Origin: Paucilactobacillus vaccinostercus DSM 20634
GTDB lineage: Bacteria > Bacillota > Bacilli > Lactobacillales > Lactobacillaceae
Length of the DNA stretch: 64,000 nt
NCBI RefSeq assembly: GCF_001436295.1
Contig: NZ_AYYY01000011.1
Span: 1-64,000, forward strand
Direction of reading: 5' to 3'
Shown: positions 33,006 through 40,872 of the stretch, in pieces
Layout of the letters: every line of letters starts with the position of its first letter
How positions within the stretch are numbered: position 1 is the first letter of the stretch
Translations under genes and position numbers: made by a program
The notes under the pieces: model-generated
Database searches by the model: none
Seen by the model: only the letters and a program-made list of their open reading frames with translations
Told to the model about the DNA's origin: nothing

Positions 33006-33839
33006 ATCGAGGCACAACTATATATTCAAGTGGGGCATGACCCTGAATTTGAGCTACAGGATAAAATACCAGAAGTTCACTTTTTGGGGCTAGATATGTC
33101 ACCGGTTTTGACAAATGCGTATACAGACAATAGTGGTGTTGATGGGTCAATCTTCAATTACACCGTGTTCAATAAAAGCAGTATAACGGCTAATTTCATC
33201 ATGCACTTTTCTGACTGGCGGAATTTCCAAGGAATTAAAAATCGGGTCTATCAATTATTTGATAATCGACAAGCAATCCGCCTACGAACTGACACACAAC
33301 CCAATATGGTGATGTATGTCCACTCAAATAGCTTTGACATCAAAGTAACCGAAGACGGCGCACTAGACAGCCTGTTTAGTATTGTTTTCGATAATCCGAC
33401 AGGCTATAAGTACAGCAACCTGCGAACTGATAATATGGATGATCTTTTTGACGACTATCCGCTGGGATATAATATTCCGATTCAAGACGCTGATGACTAC
33501 TTCACTTCTAACAGTTCAATCAATGTTTTAAATGGCGGTGACGTTAAGATTGACCCCTATTACCAGCATCACGATTTTAAGGTAAAAATTCATTATTATG
33601 GGTCACAACTATCTATTTTCAATCACACGAATGGCAGTAGCTGGACGCTCAGTAAAACGCTAGATAAGAGTGATACGGTATTGATTGATGGTATTAATAC
33701 TTACGTCAATAATGAGCTAGCAACTGACAGTACAGACTACAATACGCTGTCGCTAGACGTTGGGCAGAATAATATTGCGATTGGTGGGTCTTCTGATTTC
33801 GATGTTACTTTCAGTTTTCCATATGTATTCCTAGGTTAA
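33006..33839 (+). CDS. Distal tail protein (Dit), probable non-AUG start
   Basis: A Dit protein: GHDPEFELQDKIPEVHFLG at the N-terminus and galectin-like C-terminal half. A GTG at 33030 is the first standard start, but it lacks a ribosome site and would remove the expected first strand. AAAGGAGGGCG at 32990-33000 points to ATC 33006-33008, in frame, giving a start EAQLYIQVGHDPEF like other Dits. No ATG, GTG or TTG lies between. Forms the hub that joins tail tube and baseplate. Confidence 0.85.
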   Translation: MEAQLYIQVGHDPEFELQDKIPEVHFLGLDMSPVLTNAYTDNSGVDGSIFNYTVFNKSSITANFIMHFSDWRNFQGIKNRVYQLFDNRQAIRLRTDTQPNMVMYVHSNSFDIKVTEDGALDSLFSIVFDNPTGYKYSNLRTDNMDDLFDDYPLGYNIPIQDADDYFTSNSSINVLNGGDVKIDPYYQHHDFKVKIHYYGSQLSIFNHTNGSSWTLSKTLDKSDTVLIDGINTYVNNELATDSTDYNTLSLDVGQNNIAIGGSSDFDVTFSFPYVFLG

Positions 33840-33852
33840 GGGGGGTGAGTAG

Positions 33853-35718
33853 TTGGACAAGTTGTTAGTAAAAGCTCACAATGGCTCAAATGAAATCCCG
33901 CTTAATTGTATTGTTAATAGCTCGTTTTATGAGCACTGGCAATCTAATAGTACGTGGGAATTACAACTAACTGTTTATGATGATGGCTCGGTTGCTTACA
34001 ATAGCTTGAGCGTGGAAGCCAGCTTGTACTGGAACAACCAAGAATTTATCATCAAACAATTCACTCCTGATTACTCCAATGGGTTAACGACTGCGGCAAT
34101 TGTAGCTACACACGTCTACGCGGAAATATCACGAATTCGACAATATAATACTAGGACAGGAACGTTAACCTACTCAGTGGCTGACGTTCTTTCTTTTTAC
34201 CTTGACGACAGTTCTTGTAATACGATGGGGTATACCTATCAAGTAATCGGGAACTTTGATAGTGCACAAATTACAGACTTGGGTAATAACTCAGGGCAAG
34301 ATATGCTAAGCCAAATTATTAGTGCGTGGCCAACTGCAGTTATTTATCCCGATAATAAGCAAATCAGGGTTTACTCGGCAGATAGTTTTGGCAAAGACTA
34401 CGGTAATCGTCTTGACTATCTATATAACACTCAAGAAGTTATGCTAACTTATGATTCAACGGGAATCGTGAATTCGGTTAAGTGTTTTGGTAAAACAGTC
34501 GATACATCTATATCTGATGACGGTTCTGATGATGATACTAATACAGATATCACTCAGTATTACTTTGATCCCTTTATCGCACAAGACATGGGCAGCATTG
34601 CTAATTGGGGAATTCACAGTGGAGATGACATCTCGGATGAATGCTTTACAGACGCTAATGCGATGCGTATTTACGCGCTAACACAGATGATTCCAGAGCC
34701 TAGTTTGTCAATTGAGATTAAGAGTGACCAATTAAGTAAGCCGATTGCCGGCGAAGTTAGACGCTTGGAAATACGACCAGTTGGGTACACGACTCATGTG
34801 CAAGTTTTAGAGTATCAATACTATCCTTTTGATAGTACCCAGCAAACAGACGTCACGCTTAATAACACTGCAAAGACAATTCTGGATTACCAGCGGGCAC
34901 AATCAGTTAACTTAGACAGGCTGGTTACTATTCAGAAAGCTAAGATCGCAAGTTTATCAAACGAAGTCGCTACTGTAAGCAATACAGCTAGAGCACTGTC
35001 GAATACAACGACCACTTTGTCTGAAACTGATAAGACAATGCAAGCTACAATTGCCCAGCTTCAGCAACAAGTTAAAGACTTACAAAATAATAGTGAAAAT
35101 TGGACAGCGGGCAGTATGTTTGTTGATCTATCGTCTAATAATGGAACGACCTCAACGACTGATCAAGCGGCTAGTTGGTACACCAGTCTGTATGGTAAGG
35201 GTGTTAAAGGCGCTATGATTAAGCTAACTCAAGGCAGTGATAGTGGAACAAATTACACCAATCCTATTTTCAACAGTCAAAAAGCCAATGTGATCAGTGC
35301 GGGCATGAAATATATCGGGGCATTTCACTACTTTACAGCATCTTCGGTAGCTAATGCGACCGCAGAAGCAACACACTTCTTGGAAGAACTACAATCCCGA
35401 AACATTGGCAAAAGTACAATTGTGGCTTGTGATGTGGAAGCTAGTGGGCTAAGTAAGGATGAAGCAACACTCACAAGTGAACTAGCTGCATTCTTCAAAG
35501 TCTTAACCGATGCTGGCTATACCCAAACATGTATCTATGCCTCTGAATCATGGTTTACCGGGGACAGATTTACTTTTGCAGATACGCGGGCAGTTTATCG
35601 TTGGGTCGCCGCATGGGGGTCTACTAAGCCAAACACCTGCGATGCTTGGCAATCTGCAGACACCTTTAATGGGCTTAGTTTGGACATCGATTACAGTTAC
35701 AATGAAGCCTTTGTTTAA
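33853..35718 (+). CDS. Tail-associated hub protein (Tal) with GH25 muramidase
   Basis: A 621-residue protein. The first 350 residues are the prophage tail endopeptidase/hub fold (FIIKQFTPDYSNGLTTAAIVATHVYAEI cluster). A coiled coil (about 355-415) follows, then a GH25 lysozyme domain from FVDLSSNNG (about 425) with active-site acids in IVACDVEAS, GAFHYFTAS, and DIDYSYNEAF at the end. It should sit at the tail tip and open peptidoglycan during infection. TTG start 33853 after GGGGGTGAG. Confidence 0.92.
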   Translation: MDKLLVKAHNGSNEIPLNCIVNSSFYEHWQSNSTWELQLTVYDDGSVAYNSLSVEASLYWNNQEFIIKQFTPDYSNGLTTAAIVATHVYAEISRIRQYNTRTGTLTYSVADVLSFYLDDSSCNTMGYTYQVIGNFDSAQITDLGNNSGQDMLSQIISAWPTAVIYPDNKQIRVYSADSFGKDYGNRLDYLYNTQEVMLTYDSTGIVNSVKCFGKTVDTSISDDGSDDDTNTDITQYYFDPFIAQDMGSIANWGIHSGDDISDECFTDANAMRIYALTQMIPEPSLSIEIKSDQLSKPIAGEVRRLEIRPVGYTTHVQVLEYQYYPFDSTQQTDVTLNNTAKTILDYQRAQSVNLDRLVTIQKAKIASLSNEVATVSNTARALSNTTTTLSETDKTMQATIAQLQQQVKDLQNNSENWTAGSMFVDLSSNNGTTSTTDQAASWYTSLYGKGVKGAMIKLTQGSDSGTNYTNPIFNSQKANVISAGMKYIGAFHYFTASSVANATAEATHFLEELQSRNIGKSTIVACDVEASGLSKDEATLTSELAAFFKVLTDAGYTQTCIYASESWFTGDRFTFADTRAVYRWVAAWGSTKPNTCDAWQSADTFNGLSLDIDYSYNEAFV

Positions 35719-35735
35719 TAGAGAGGAGAATTAAA

Positions 35736-36419
35736 GTGTCACAATATCGAGATTATACGCATATTGAGACGGTCAATACGATTGATCAGTCGCAGCTATC
35801 CGCAGAAGTATTACAGTTGGCTACATGGATTGCTAACAAGGCTTACGGTGTGGACGTTCGTGAAGCCCTTGTCCGAGCAGTCGAAACAATTGGTGCATTA
35901 GAACATGACTATAACGATGGTGTTAATTATCTACGTCAGCTCCAAGTTGATGCAACGATTGAAGACATCAAGGCCATACTTGAGGCGATCAAAGACACGC
36001 CAGTAGCTAGTTTGCAAGAAGAACTCACCAATTATCTCACGATTGCTAATCAATTAGCAGTCACCGCGAACTTAACTAGTACCGATGGTGAACAGCCATA
36101 CTTTACAGGGACTATGTATACCTATGGTTTTGGGGTGCCACAAGAGGCTGATAAACCAGCCGGTGGCCAAGAAACCTTTCAAATTCATGTTAAAACTAAT
36201 GCGATTGGCAGTAGCAACTACAATTTACTGGTAAATTCGTCAGAGATATTACTGCAAGACAGTGGTTTTCAGTTTACCAGTGCCACCACGGCCACCTTGG
36301 CAGCTAACAGCAAACACATCTATCTTAATGATGGTATTTACTGTCTATCCTTGGACATCCATGGAGGAACGATTAACACAATTAATTCCACAAGCTTAAT
36401 TTTAGGAGGTACACAATAA
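35736..36419 (+). CDS. Baseplate upper-type protein
   Basis: A 227-residue protein. Residues 1-110 are helical (LATWIANKAYGVDVREALVRAVE) and resemble BppU-like proteins; the rest is beta-rich. GTG start 35736, AGAGGAG upstream; its end overlaps the next gene. Most likely a baseplate linker. Confidence 0.7.
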   Translation: MSQYRDYTHIETVNTIDQSQLSAEVLQLATWIANKAYGVDVREALVRAVETIGALEHDYNDGVNYLRQLQVDATIEDIKAILEAIKDTPVASLQEELTNYLTIANQLAVTANLTSTDGEQPYFTGTMYTYGFGVPQEADKPAGGQETFQIHVKTNAIGSSNYNLLVNSSEILLQDSGFQFTSATTATLAANSKHIYLNDGIYCLSLDIHGGTINTINSTSLILGGTQ

Positions 36420-36847
36420 TGGCAATTGATATTTCAAAATCTGGCTGGGGTTCAGACCTTAATAATTTCATCGAAACCAACTCAATTAGTGACACAGGTT
36501 GGACAAACTCTGGAATTACTATGCTTAACGGATTCAAGATGGACAGCATCAACCCATTGAGTTACCGAATCTTGACGTTCGGGACCGTGAAAATGGTCTG
36601 TATTAATGGCTACATTAGTGGTGGAACAATTGCCGCTAATGGAAAGGTGAATGTCGCTCAATTTCCGGATGTAGTGATTAAAGCATATGGATTGCCGACA
36701 ATTGGCGGGGCCAATGTTAAATCAGCAACTGGCTTATTCCAGTTAAATACTGATGGGACACTTGACCTGGTTCTCTACAATGGCGATTCATTGGATGCAG
36801 GTAGTGGTACTTGGGTTAACATGCTGATGATTACAAGCAAACAATAG
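36419..36847 (+). CDS. Baseplate/receptor-binding head-like protein
   Basis: A 142-residue beta-rich protein (GWTNSGITMLNGFKMDSINP, ILTFGTVKMVCINGYISGGTI) like small phage tail head domains that bind saccharide. It follows the baseplate gene with a one-base overlap and GGAGG in the coding end. Confidence 0.6.
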   Translation: MAIDISKSGWGSDLNNFIETNSISDTGWTNSGITMLNGFKMDSINPLSYRILTFGTVKMVCINGYISGGTIAANGKVNVAQFPDVVIKAYGLPTIGGANVKSATGLFQLNTDGTLDLVLYNGDSLDAGSGTWVNMLMITSKQ

Positions 36848-36862
36848 GAAGGATGATTAATT

Positions 36863-37276
36863 TTGACAAAAGCAGTATATCTGTATGATTCATCAAACAT
36901 GTTTACTGGCTCTAAGCTAGTGGATGATAATTATGTAATACAAGCAAGTGAAACGGAGGTTAAGCCTGTAGATGGCTTGTATACACCAATTACATGGAAT
37001 GGAAATACATGGGTGGGTACTGACCAAGCAACTTGGCAGGCATCACAAGACACTGCTCAAGTCGAGTACCTTAAAGAGAACCCAGTAACACCGTCAGCTG
37101 AACAACTGGCAATCAATGAGTTAGGTCAACAATTGGCTAGCGTATCAGCTCAACTAGCACAAGCAAACACAGCGCCAGCTTCAACGGCTGAAACTACATC
37201 TGCTGAATCAACTGTTACTGGCCAAGCAAGCTCGGCTGATACAGCAAGTGACACTACTCAAGGAGGTACACAATAA
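36863..37276 (+). CDS. Tail accessory protein with S/T/A-rich tail
   Basis: A 137-residue protein: a conserved N-terminal module (YLYDSSNMFTGSKLVDDNYV) found in proteins preceding XkdX in lactobacillar phages, a helix (AEQLAINELGQQLASVSAQL) and an S/T/A-rich disordered end. TTG start 36863. Possibly a tail-fibre component. Confidence 0.65.
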   Translation: MTKAVYLYDSSNMFTGSKLVDDNYVIQASETEVKPVDGLYTPITWNGNTWVGTDQATWQASQDTAQVEYLKENPVTPSAEQLAINELGQQLASVSAQLAQANTAPASTAETTSAESTVTGQASSADTASDTTQGGTQ

Positions 37277-37398
37277 TGAGCATCGATTTTATCAAACAAA
37301 TGTACACATGGGGCTGTGATATCAAAGGCTATGTAGTTGCTGGCAGTATCACAGCCGATCAATATAAAGAAATTACTGGGATGGACTACACAGCCTAG
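37276..37398 (+). CDS. xkdX: XkdX-family small tail protein
   Basis: A 40-residue protein with the XkdX pattern (FIKQMYTWGCDIKGYVVAG, then ITADQYKEITGMDY). ATG 37276 overlaps the previous stop and GGAGG is upstream. XkdX proteins always lie between tail fibre and lysis genes; their function is unknown. Confidence 0.88.
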   Translation: MSIDFIKQMYTWGCDIKGYVVAGSITADQYKEITGMDYTA

Positions 37399-37431
37399 TC
37401 CTTTTTATTTTGGAAGAAAGTAGATGAGGTC

Positions 37432-37686
37432 TTGGCTGATAAAGAAGACGTAAATGTGATTGATTTATTGATGGATATTCAGCAACGCCTAGTAAAGGTC
37501 GAAACTAATACTAGTGGTGTCAATGAAACCACTAAAAAAGCCGATGAAGCTTATACACTAGCCAAGCAGAATGAAGCTGATATTAAGGATTTAAAATCAA
37601 ATAGTCAGTGGTGGTCACGCACAATGTGGGTGGCGATTATTTTGCCGGTCGCGTTATTTATTGTAGAGAACTTTTTGATGAAATAA
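37432..37686 (+). CDS. XhlA-like small membrane protein
   Basis: An 84-residue protein with an N-terminal coiled coil (MDIQQRLVKVETNTSGVNE) and a C-terminal TM segment (TMWVAIILPVALFIVENFL). The layout matches haemolysin XhlA-type lysis proteins. TTG start 37432 with GATGAGG upstream. Likely assists the holin. Confidence 0.8.
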   Translation: MADKEDVNVIDLLMDIQQRLVKVETNTSGVNETTKKADEAYTLAKQNEADIKDLKSNSQWWSRTMWVAIILPVALFIVENFLMK

Positions 37687-37700
37687 GGAGGGAATTAATT

Positions 37701-38150
37701 ATGAACGTCCAAAATATTACTGATTTACTCGTGTCATTATTCGTTGTCGTCGTCCCTGTCATTGGGGGCTTTGTCACTAAGCATGTACTAGCTAACAAGA
37801 AAGTGGTTAGCTTACTGCAAACTGCCGAGCCGCTGGCAAAAACAGGCGTAGTTCTTGCCGAACAAGCTGGAGTAACGGAATACCTCACGAGTGAAGCGAA
37901 GAAGTCTAAAGCCGTCGCCTATGTCCTAGCAGAACTCAAAAAGCTAGGTTTCACTACGGCCGATGAAACAACTGTTGCCAATGTGGTTGAAAAACAATTC
38001 GCTGAATCAAAGCAAGCGATTGAAGCTGCTTATCCGCAAAAGACAGCCCAACAAGTCGATGCCCAAGCAAAAGCAGCAGCGTTACGACAAGCGCAAGCTG
38101 ATTTAGCAACCGCGCAAGCAAAGGTAACTAGCCTCACACAAGCTCAATAA
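37701..38150 (+). CDS. LL-H family holin
   Basis: A 149-residue protein with one N-terminal TM (LLVSLFVVVVPVIGGFVTKHV), a helical middle and a long Q/A-rich amphipathic C-terminus, as in the LL-H holin family of Lactobacillus phages. ATG 37701 has AAGGAGGG upstream; the longer frame from 37608 overlaps the XhlA-like gene. It permeabilises the membrane at lysis time. Confidence 0.88.
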   Translation: MNVQNITDLLVSLFVVVVPVIGGFVTKHVLANKKVVSLLQTAEPLAKTGVVLAEQAGVTEYLTSEAKKSKAVAYVLAELKKLGFTTADETTVANVVEKQFAESKQAIEAAYPQKTAQQVDAQAKAAALRQAQADLATAQAKVTSLTQAQ

Positions 38151-38161
38151 GGAGGACTAAT

Positions 38162-38776
38162 ATGCGCAATTTAAATTTCACGAGCGATAGTCCACAGTCG
38201 ATTAAGTTAGGTGATTCTAGTGACACTCTCTCACTACGAGTAACCGAATTAGATCAGCCTGTGGACTTGTCCAGAGCCTCGTCGATCACAGTTAAGATCG
38301 GTAATACAGCAGGTTTTCTAACGGAAATTAATGTAGCTGTTTCCGATTTAATACACCCAACCGACGGCAGAATTGATGTCGTTATCGACAGTAAGATTTC
38401 TAGCGAATTGCCTGCTGGACAGTATTTACTAGAAGTCTGGATTGATGACACTCAGGGAAATACAGCTATTTATCCAGATACAAGTTATCCAAGTGTAATC
38501 GGTTTTTCAATCAAGAAAAACATTATGGCAGCGACATCAACTGTAATTACAACGCTCACCCTAGCTGATTTCGAAGCTAAGTTCGACGATCTGCAAAAGG
38601 ATTTGCAAAGTAAGGTGACTAGCGGCTATTTCAAGGGTGACAAAGGTGACAAAGGTGACAAAGGAGACAAAGGCGACAAAGGTGACAAAGGTGATGATGC
38701 AGTAATCAAGGTCGTCACCCAATCACAGTATGATTCACTGACCGACAAGTCCGGCGTCTACTTTATTAAGGGGTGA
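38162..38776 (+). CDS. BppU-like protein with collagen-like repeat
   Basis: A 204-residue protein: residues 1-120 form a BppU N-terminal-like beta domain (SIKLGDSSDTLSLRVTELDQPV), then a helix, then six perfect Gly-Asp-Lys triplets ending GDD (about 160-180), and a short globular end. The DNA shows GGTGACAAA-type 9-bp repeats at about 38636-38694. It is probably a trimeric baseplate or fibre part. Its place between holin and endolysin is unusual for a tail gene. Confidence 0.75.
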   Translation: MRNLNFTSDSPQSIKLGDSSDTLSLRVTELDQPVDLSRASSITVKIGNTAGFLTEINVAVSDLIHPTDGRIDVVIDSKISSELPAGQYLLEVWIDDTQGNTAIYPDTSYPSVIGFSIKKNIMAATSTVITTLTLADFEAKFDDLQKDLQSKVTSGYFKGDKGDKGDKGDKGDKGDKGDDAVIKVVTQSQYDSLTDKSGVYFIKG

Positions 38777-38780
38777 TTAA

Positions 38781-39302
38781 ATGTCAATGATCAATGGAAA
38801 AGTATGCGTTGTTGATGGCGTAGCAGTAGACAAGGTGTTCAGCGATGGCCAGCAAGTTTATGGTAGAAATCTGTTAACAGGTACTACGGATAAAATTTTA
38901 ACTGGATCTGGATCAGGGGTATCAGGTTACATTTCAAATGAAACTAATGATGATCAGCTAACCCTATTTAAAGGATTAGAAGGGGAAACTGTAACGTTCT
39001 CATTTGACTATGAATATCACGGGTTTGTTAAAGGAAGCGGTAAAAACCGTATAGGGTGGGAGATAGGAATAACAGCAGGTAGCCCATCATGGCATGGCGC
39101 ATGGTACTCTCCTAATAATGATTCAGGCTCAGAAAGAATGTCAGGGACATTTGTAGTACCAGAAAACATAACAAGCATCAAGGAAGGCTCAGGATATATT
39201 CAATTTTCTGGTTCTGGGACTGGAACCCTAAGTCATCTTAAATTAGAAAAAGGATCTATTGCTACACCTTGGACACCGGCTCCAGAAGACGTATTAAAAT
39301 AG
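38781..39302 (+). CDS. Carbohydrate-binding-module-like tail protein
   Basis: A 173-residue protein: short N-terminal module (MINGKVCVVDGVAVDKVFSDG), the linker YGRNLLTGT and a galactose-binding-like beta sandwich ending LSHLKLEKGSIATPWTPAPED, a motif common in phage fibres. With the collagen-like neighbour it may form a receptor-binding unit. AAGGGGTGATTAA... precedes the start. Confidence 0.7.
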   Translation: MSMINGKVCVVDGVAVDKVFSDGQQVYGRNLLTGTTDKILTGSGSGVSGYISNETNDDQLTLFKGLEGETVTFSFDYEYHGFVKGSGKNRIGWEIGITAGSPSWHGAWYSPNNDSGSERMSGTFVVPENITSIKEGSGYIQFSGSGTGTLSHLKLEKGSIATPWTPAPEDVLK

Positions 39303-39314
39303 GAGGTAACCTAA

Positions 39315-40355
39315 TTGAATAAGATTAAACAATTAGTCATCGCTTCGGCGGTGGCTTTTTTAGTAGTGATCGGCATTGGTGGAACAGCCCACGCGGCACG
39401 CACCGATATGTTAGACGTGTCTGATTACAATAACAACGGGCAGTCTTTAACTACACAACAGTTTGCCAATCTACGTAATAACTACGGGATCAAGGCTGTC
39501 ACGGTTAAGATTTCCGAGGGTCAAACGTGGAATGCCTCGACTGCTAAGGCCAATATTGCAGACGCTAGTCAAGCCGGACTATATACGAATGGTTATCATT
39601 TTGCCCGCTATAATTCGGTGGTCACTGCACAAGCCGAAGCACGCCATGCGGTCCAACAGGCGCAAGTTGACGGCCTAGGTATTGGATCGGTGATTGTAAC
39701 AGATGCCGAGAGTTCAGCACAATCCGGCGTGTCAAAGGAAACTAATGACCAAGCGAACCAAGCATTCGCTCAAGTTGTTCAGCAAGCCGGTTATCGGTGT
39801 GATATTTACACGATGGGTAGCTGGGTTAACACTAAGATGACCGTTGCTAGTGGATCGGGTTGGATTGCCTATTATCCATACCACGTCACAACTGATCGGT
39901 ATACTGACAACCACGCATGGCAATTTAGCTCCACAATGACCTTTACAGGCTTGTCAGGGCGCTATGACGTTAGTCAACTGTACGATAACTATTACACGGC
40001 TAACACCGACAAGAATGCCGTAATCAGTAACGCACAGACGACTCATGTTGCTACTCAAAATGCAGCTAAGTCTAATAAGATTGCCGTTGACGGTATTCCG
40101 GGTTATCACACATACCTAAAATTACAGCAGCTGTACGGTATGCGATATCAAGATGGCAAGATTAGTAAACCATCAGCGACTGTTAGAGTAATTCAGAAGC
40201 ACTTAGGCGTTAAGCAAGACGGTTACTTCGGCCCAGTTACTTATCGGGCTATGCAGCGTAAATTAGGTACACCAGTTGATGGTAAGGTGAGCCGGCCATC
40301 GTTAATGTGGAAGCAAATTCAACGTGATATTAATAGCGGTGTGAAACCGTTTTAA
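39315..40355 (+). CDS. GH25 endolysin with signal peptide and C-terminal wall-binding repeats
   Basis: A 346-residue endolysin. Residues 1-28 are a Sec signal (MNKIKQLVIASAVAFLVVIG, then AHA-A cleavage site). GH25 follows at about 30-215 (MLDVSDYNNNGQSLT with the catalytic Asp, IVTDAES, YDVSQLYD near its end). Residues 245-345 are peptidoglycan-binding repeats (VIQKHLGVKQDGYFGPVTYRAMQRK-like). Exported by the host Sec system, it would be released or activated when the holin depolarises the membrane. TTG 39315 with AGGAGG upstream. Confidence 0.94.
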   Translation: MNKIKQLVIASAVAFLVVIGIGGTAHAARTDMLDVSDYNNNGQSLTTQQFANLRNNYGIKAVTVKISEGQTWNASTAKANIADASQAGLYTNGYHFARYNSVVTAQAEARHAVQQAQVDGLGIGSVIVTDAESSAQSGVSKETNDQANQAFAQVVQQAGYRCDIYTMGSWVNTKMTVASGSGWIAYYPYHVTTDRYTDNHAWQFSSTMTFTGLSGRYDVSQLYDNYYTANTDKNAVISNAQTTHVATQNAAKSNKIAVDGIPGYHTYLKLQQLYGMRYQDGKISKPSATVRVIQKHLGVKQDGYFGPVTYRAMQRKLGTPVDGKVSRPSLMWKQIQRDINSGVKPF

Positions 40356-40405
40356 ATTGTGATAATATGTAGGCGATGTGTGCATAGCATATCACTTCCT
40401 ATGAT

Positions 40406-40440
40406 AAGCCTCAGTCCTTAATTGGATTGGGGCTTTTTTA
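40406..40440 (+). terminator. Terminator 1 after endolysin
   Basis: AAGCCTCAGTCC pairs with GGATTGGGGCTT around TTAATT, then T-run. First of three related terminators in 330 bases. Confidence 0.88.
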
Positions 40441-40572
40441 TTTGCTATTATTCTGAATGCATGTTAAGCTTACGAAGTTCGATTGAAACAGATATTGAAC
40501 AATTCAGTGACCGGAACATCATTGGGTCGCTATTTAAAGAATTAACAGTGATTAATTTAATAGCAAATTAAC

Positions 40573-40605
40573 AGCCTCTATCCTTAATTAGGTAGGGGCT
40601 TTTTT
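40573..40605 (+). terminator. Terminator 2 (related sequence)
   Basis: AGCCTCTATCCT pairs with AGGTAGGGGCT around TAATT, then T-run. It resembles terminators 1 and 3. The 130 bases between 40441 and 40572 hold a 36-codon frame at 40460 without a ribosome site, so I do not call a gene there. Confidence 0.85.
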
Positions 40606-40703
40606 AGTTGTGATTAAATAAAACGTTTACAATTTATGAATAAAGTATTATGCTTGTATTGTGCTTAATTAGCAATTCTCTTTCTTTAAGGATTATCGCA
40701 TAA

Positions 40704-40736
40704 AACCTCAGTCCCCACCGGATTGGGGCTTTTTTA
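40704..40736 (+). terminator. Terminator 3 (related sequence)
   Basis: AACCTCAGTCC pairs with GGATTGGGG around CCACC, followed by a T-run. Its right arm GGATTGGGGCTTTTTTAT equals that of terminator 1. Confidence 0.85.
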
Positions 40737-40744
40737 TTTTGCGC

Positions 40745-40781
40745 AAAAATAGCACCTATACCAATTAAAGCGTAGGTGCTA
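40745..40781 (-). terminator. Minus-strand terminator near the right prophage end
   Basis: TAGCACCTA (40750-40758) pairs perfectly with TAGGTGCTA (40773-40781). Read on the minus strand, the stem is followed by TTTTT (40749-40745). In the prophage the only minus-strand gene to its right is the hit fragment; in the excised circle it would lie downstream of int, so it probably terminates int transcription. Confidence 0.7.
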
Positions 40782-40782
40782 C

Positions 40783-40817
40783 GTACTCTATTTTATTCTT
40801 GGGGACTTTCTGGGGAC
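40783..40817 (-). repeat. Candidate integrase arm-type sites, right copy
   Basis: On the minus strand: GTCCCC-N5-GTCCCC-N5-TAAAATAGAGTAC. The GTCCCC...TAAAATAGAGTAC pair matches the left copy at 324-348 in inverted orientation. Direct GTCCCC repeats 11 bases apart and about 100 bases from the junction with hit are the expected arrangement of Int arm sites in attR. Confidence 0.45.
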
Positions 40818-40872
40818 AATCCATATGTTTTTAAGTGGTTTTAAGTGATGTTAAAAAAATAAAAAGCCTGTT

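Noticed and set aside
38636-38694. CRISPR-like short repeats
   Set aside because: The 9-bp units are contiguous and encode Gly-Asp-Lys triplets; there are no spacers.
40460-40570. 36-codon ORF between terminators 1 and 2
   Set aside because: No ribosome site before the ATG and it lies between two terminators; composition is not clearly coding.
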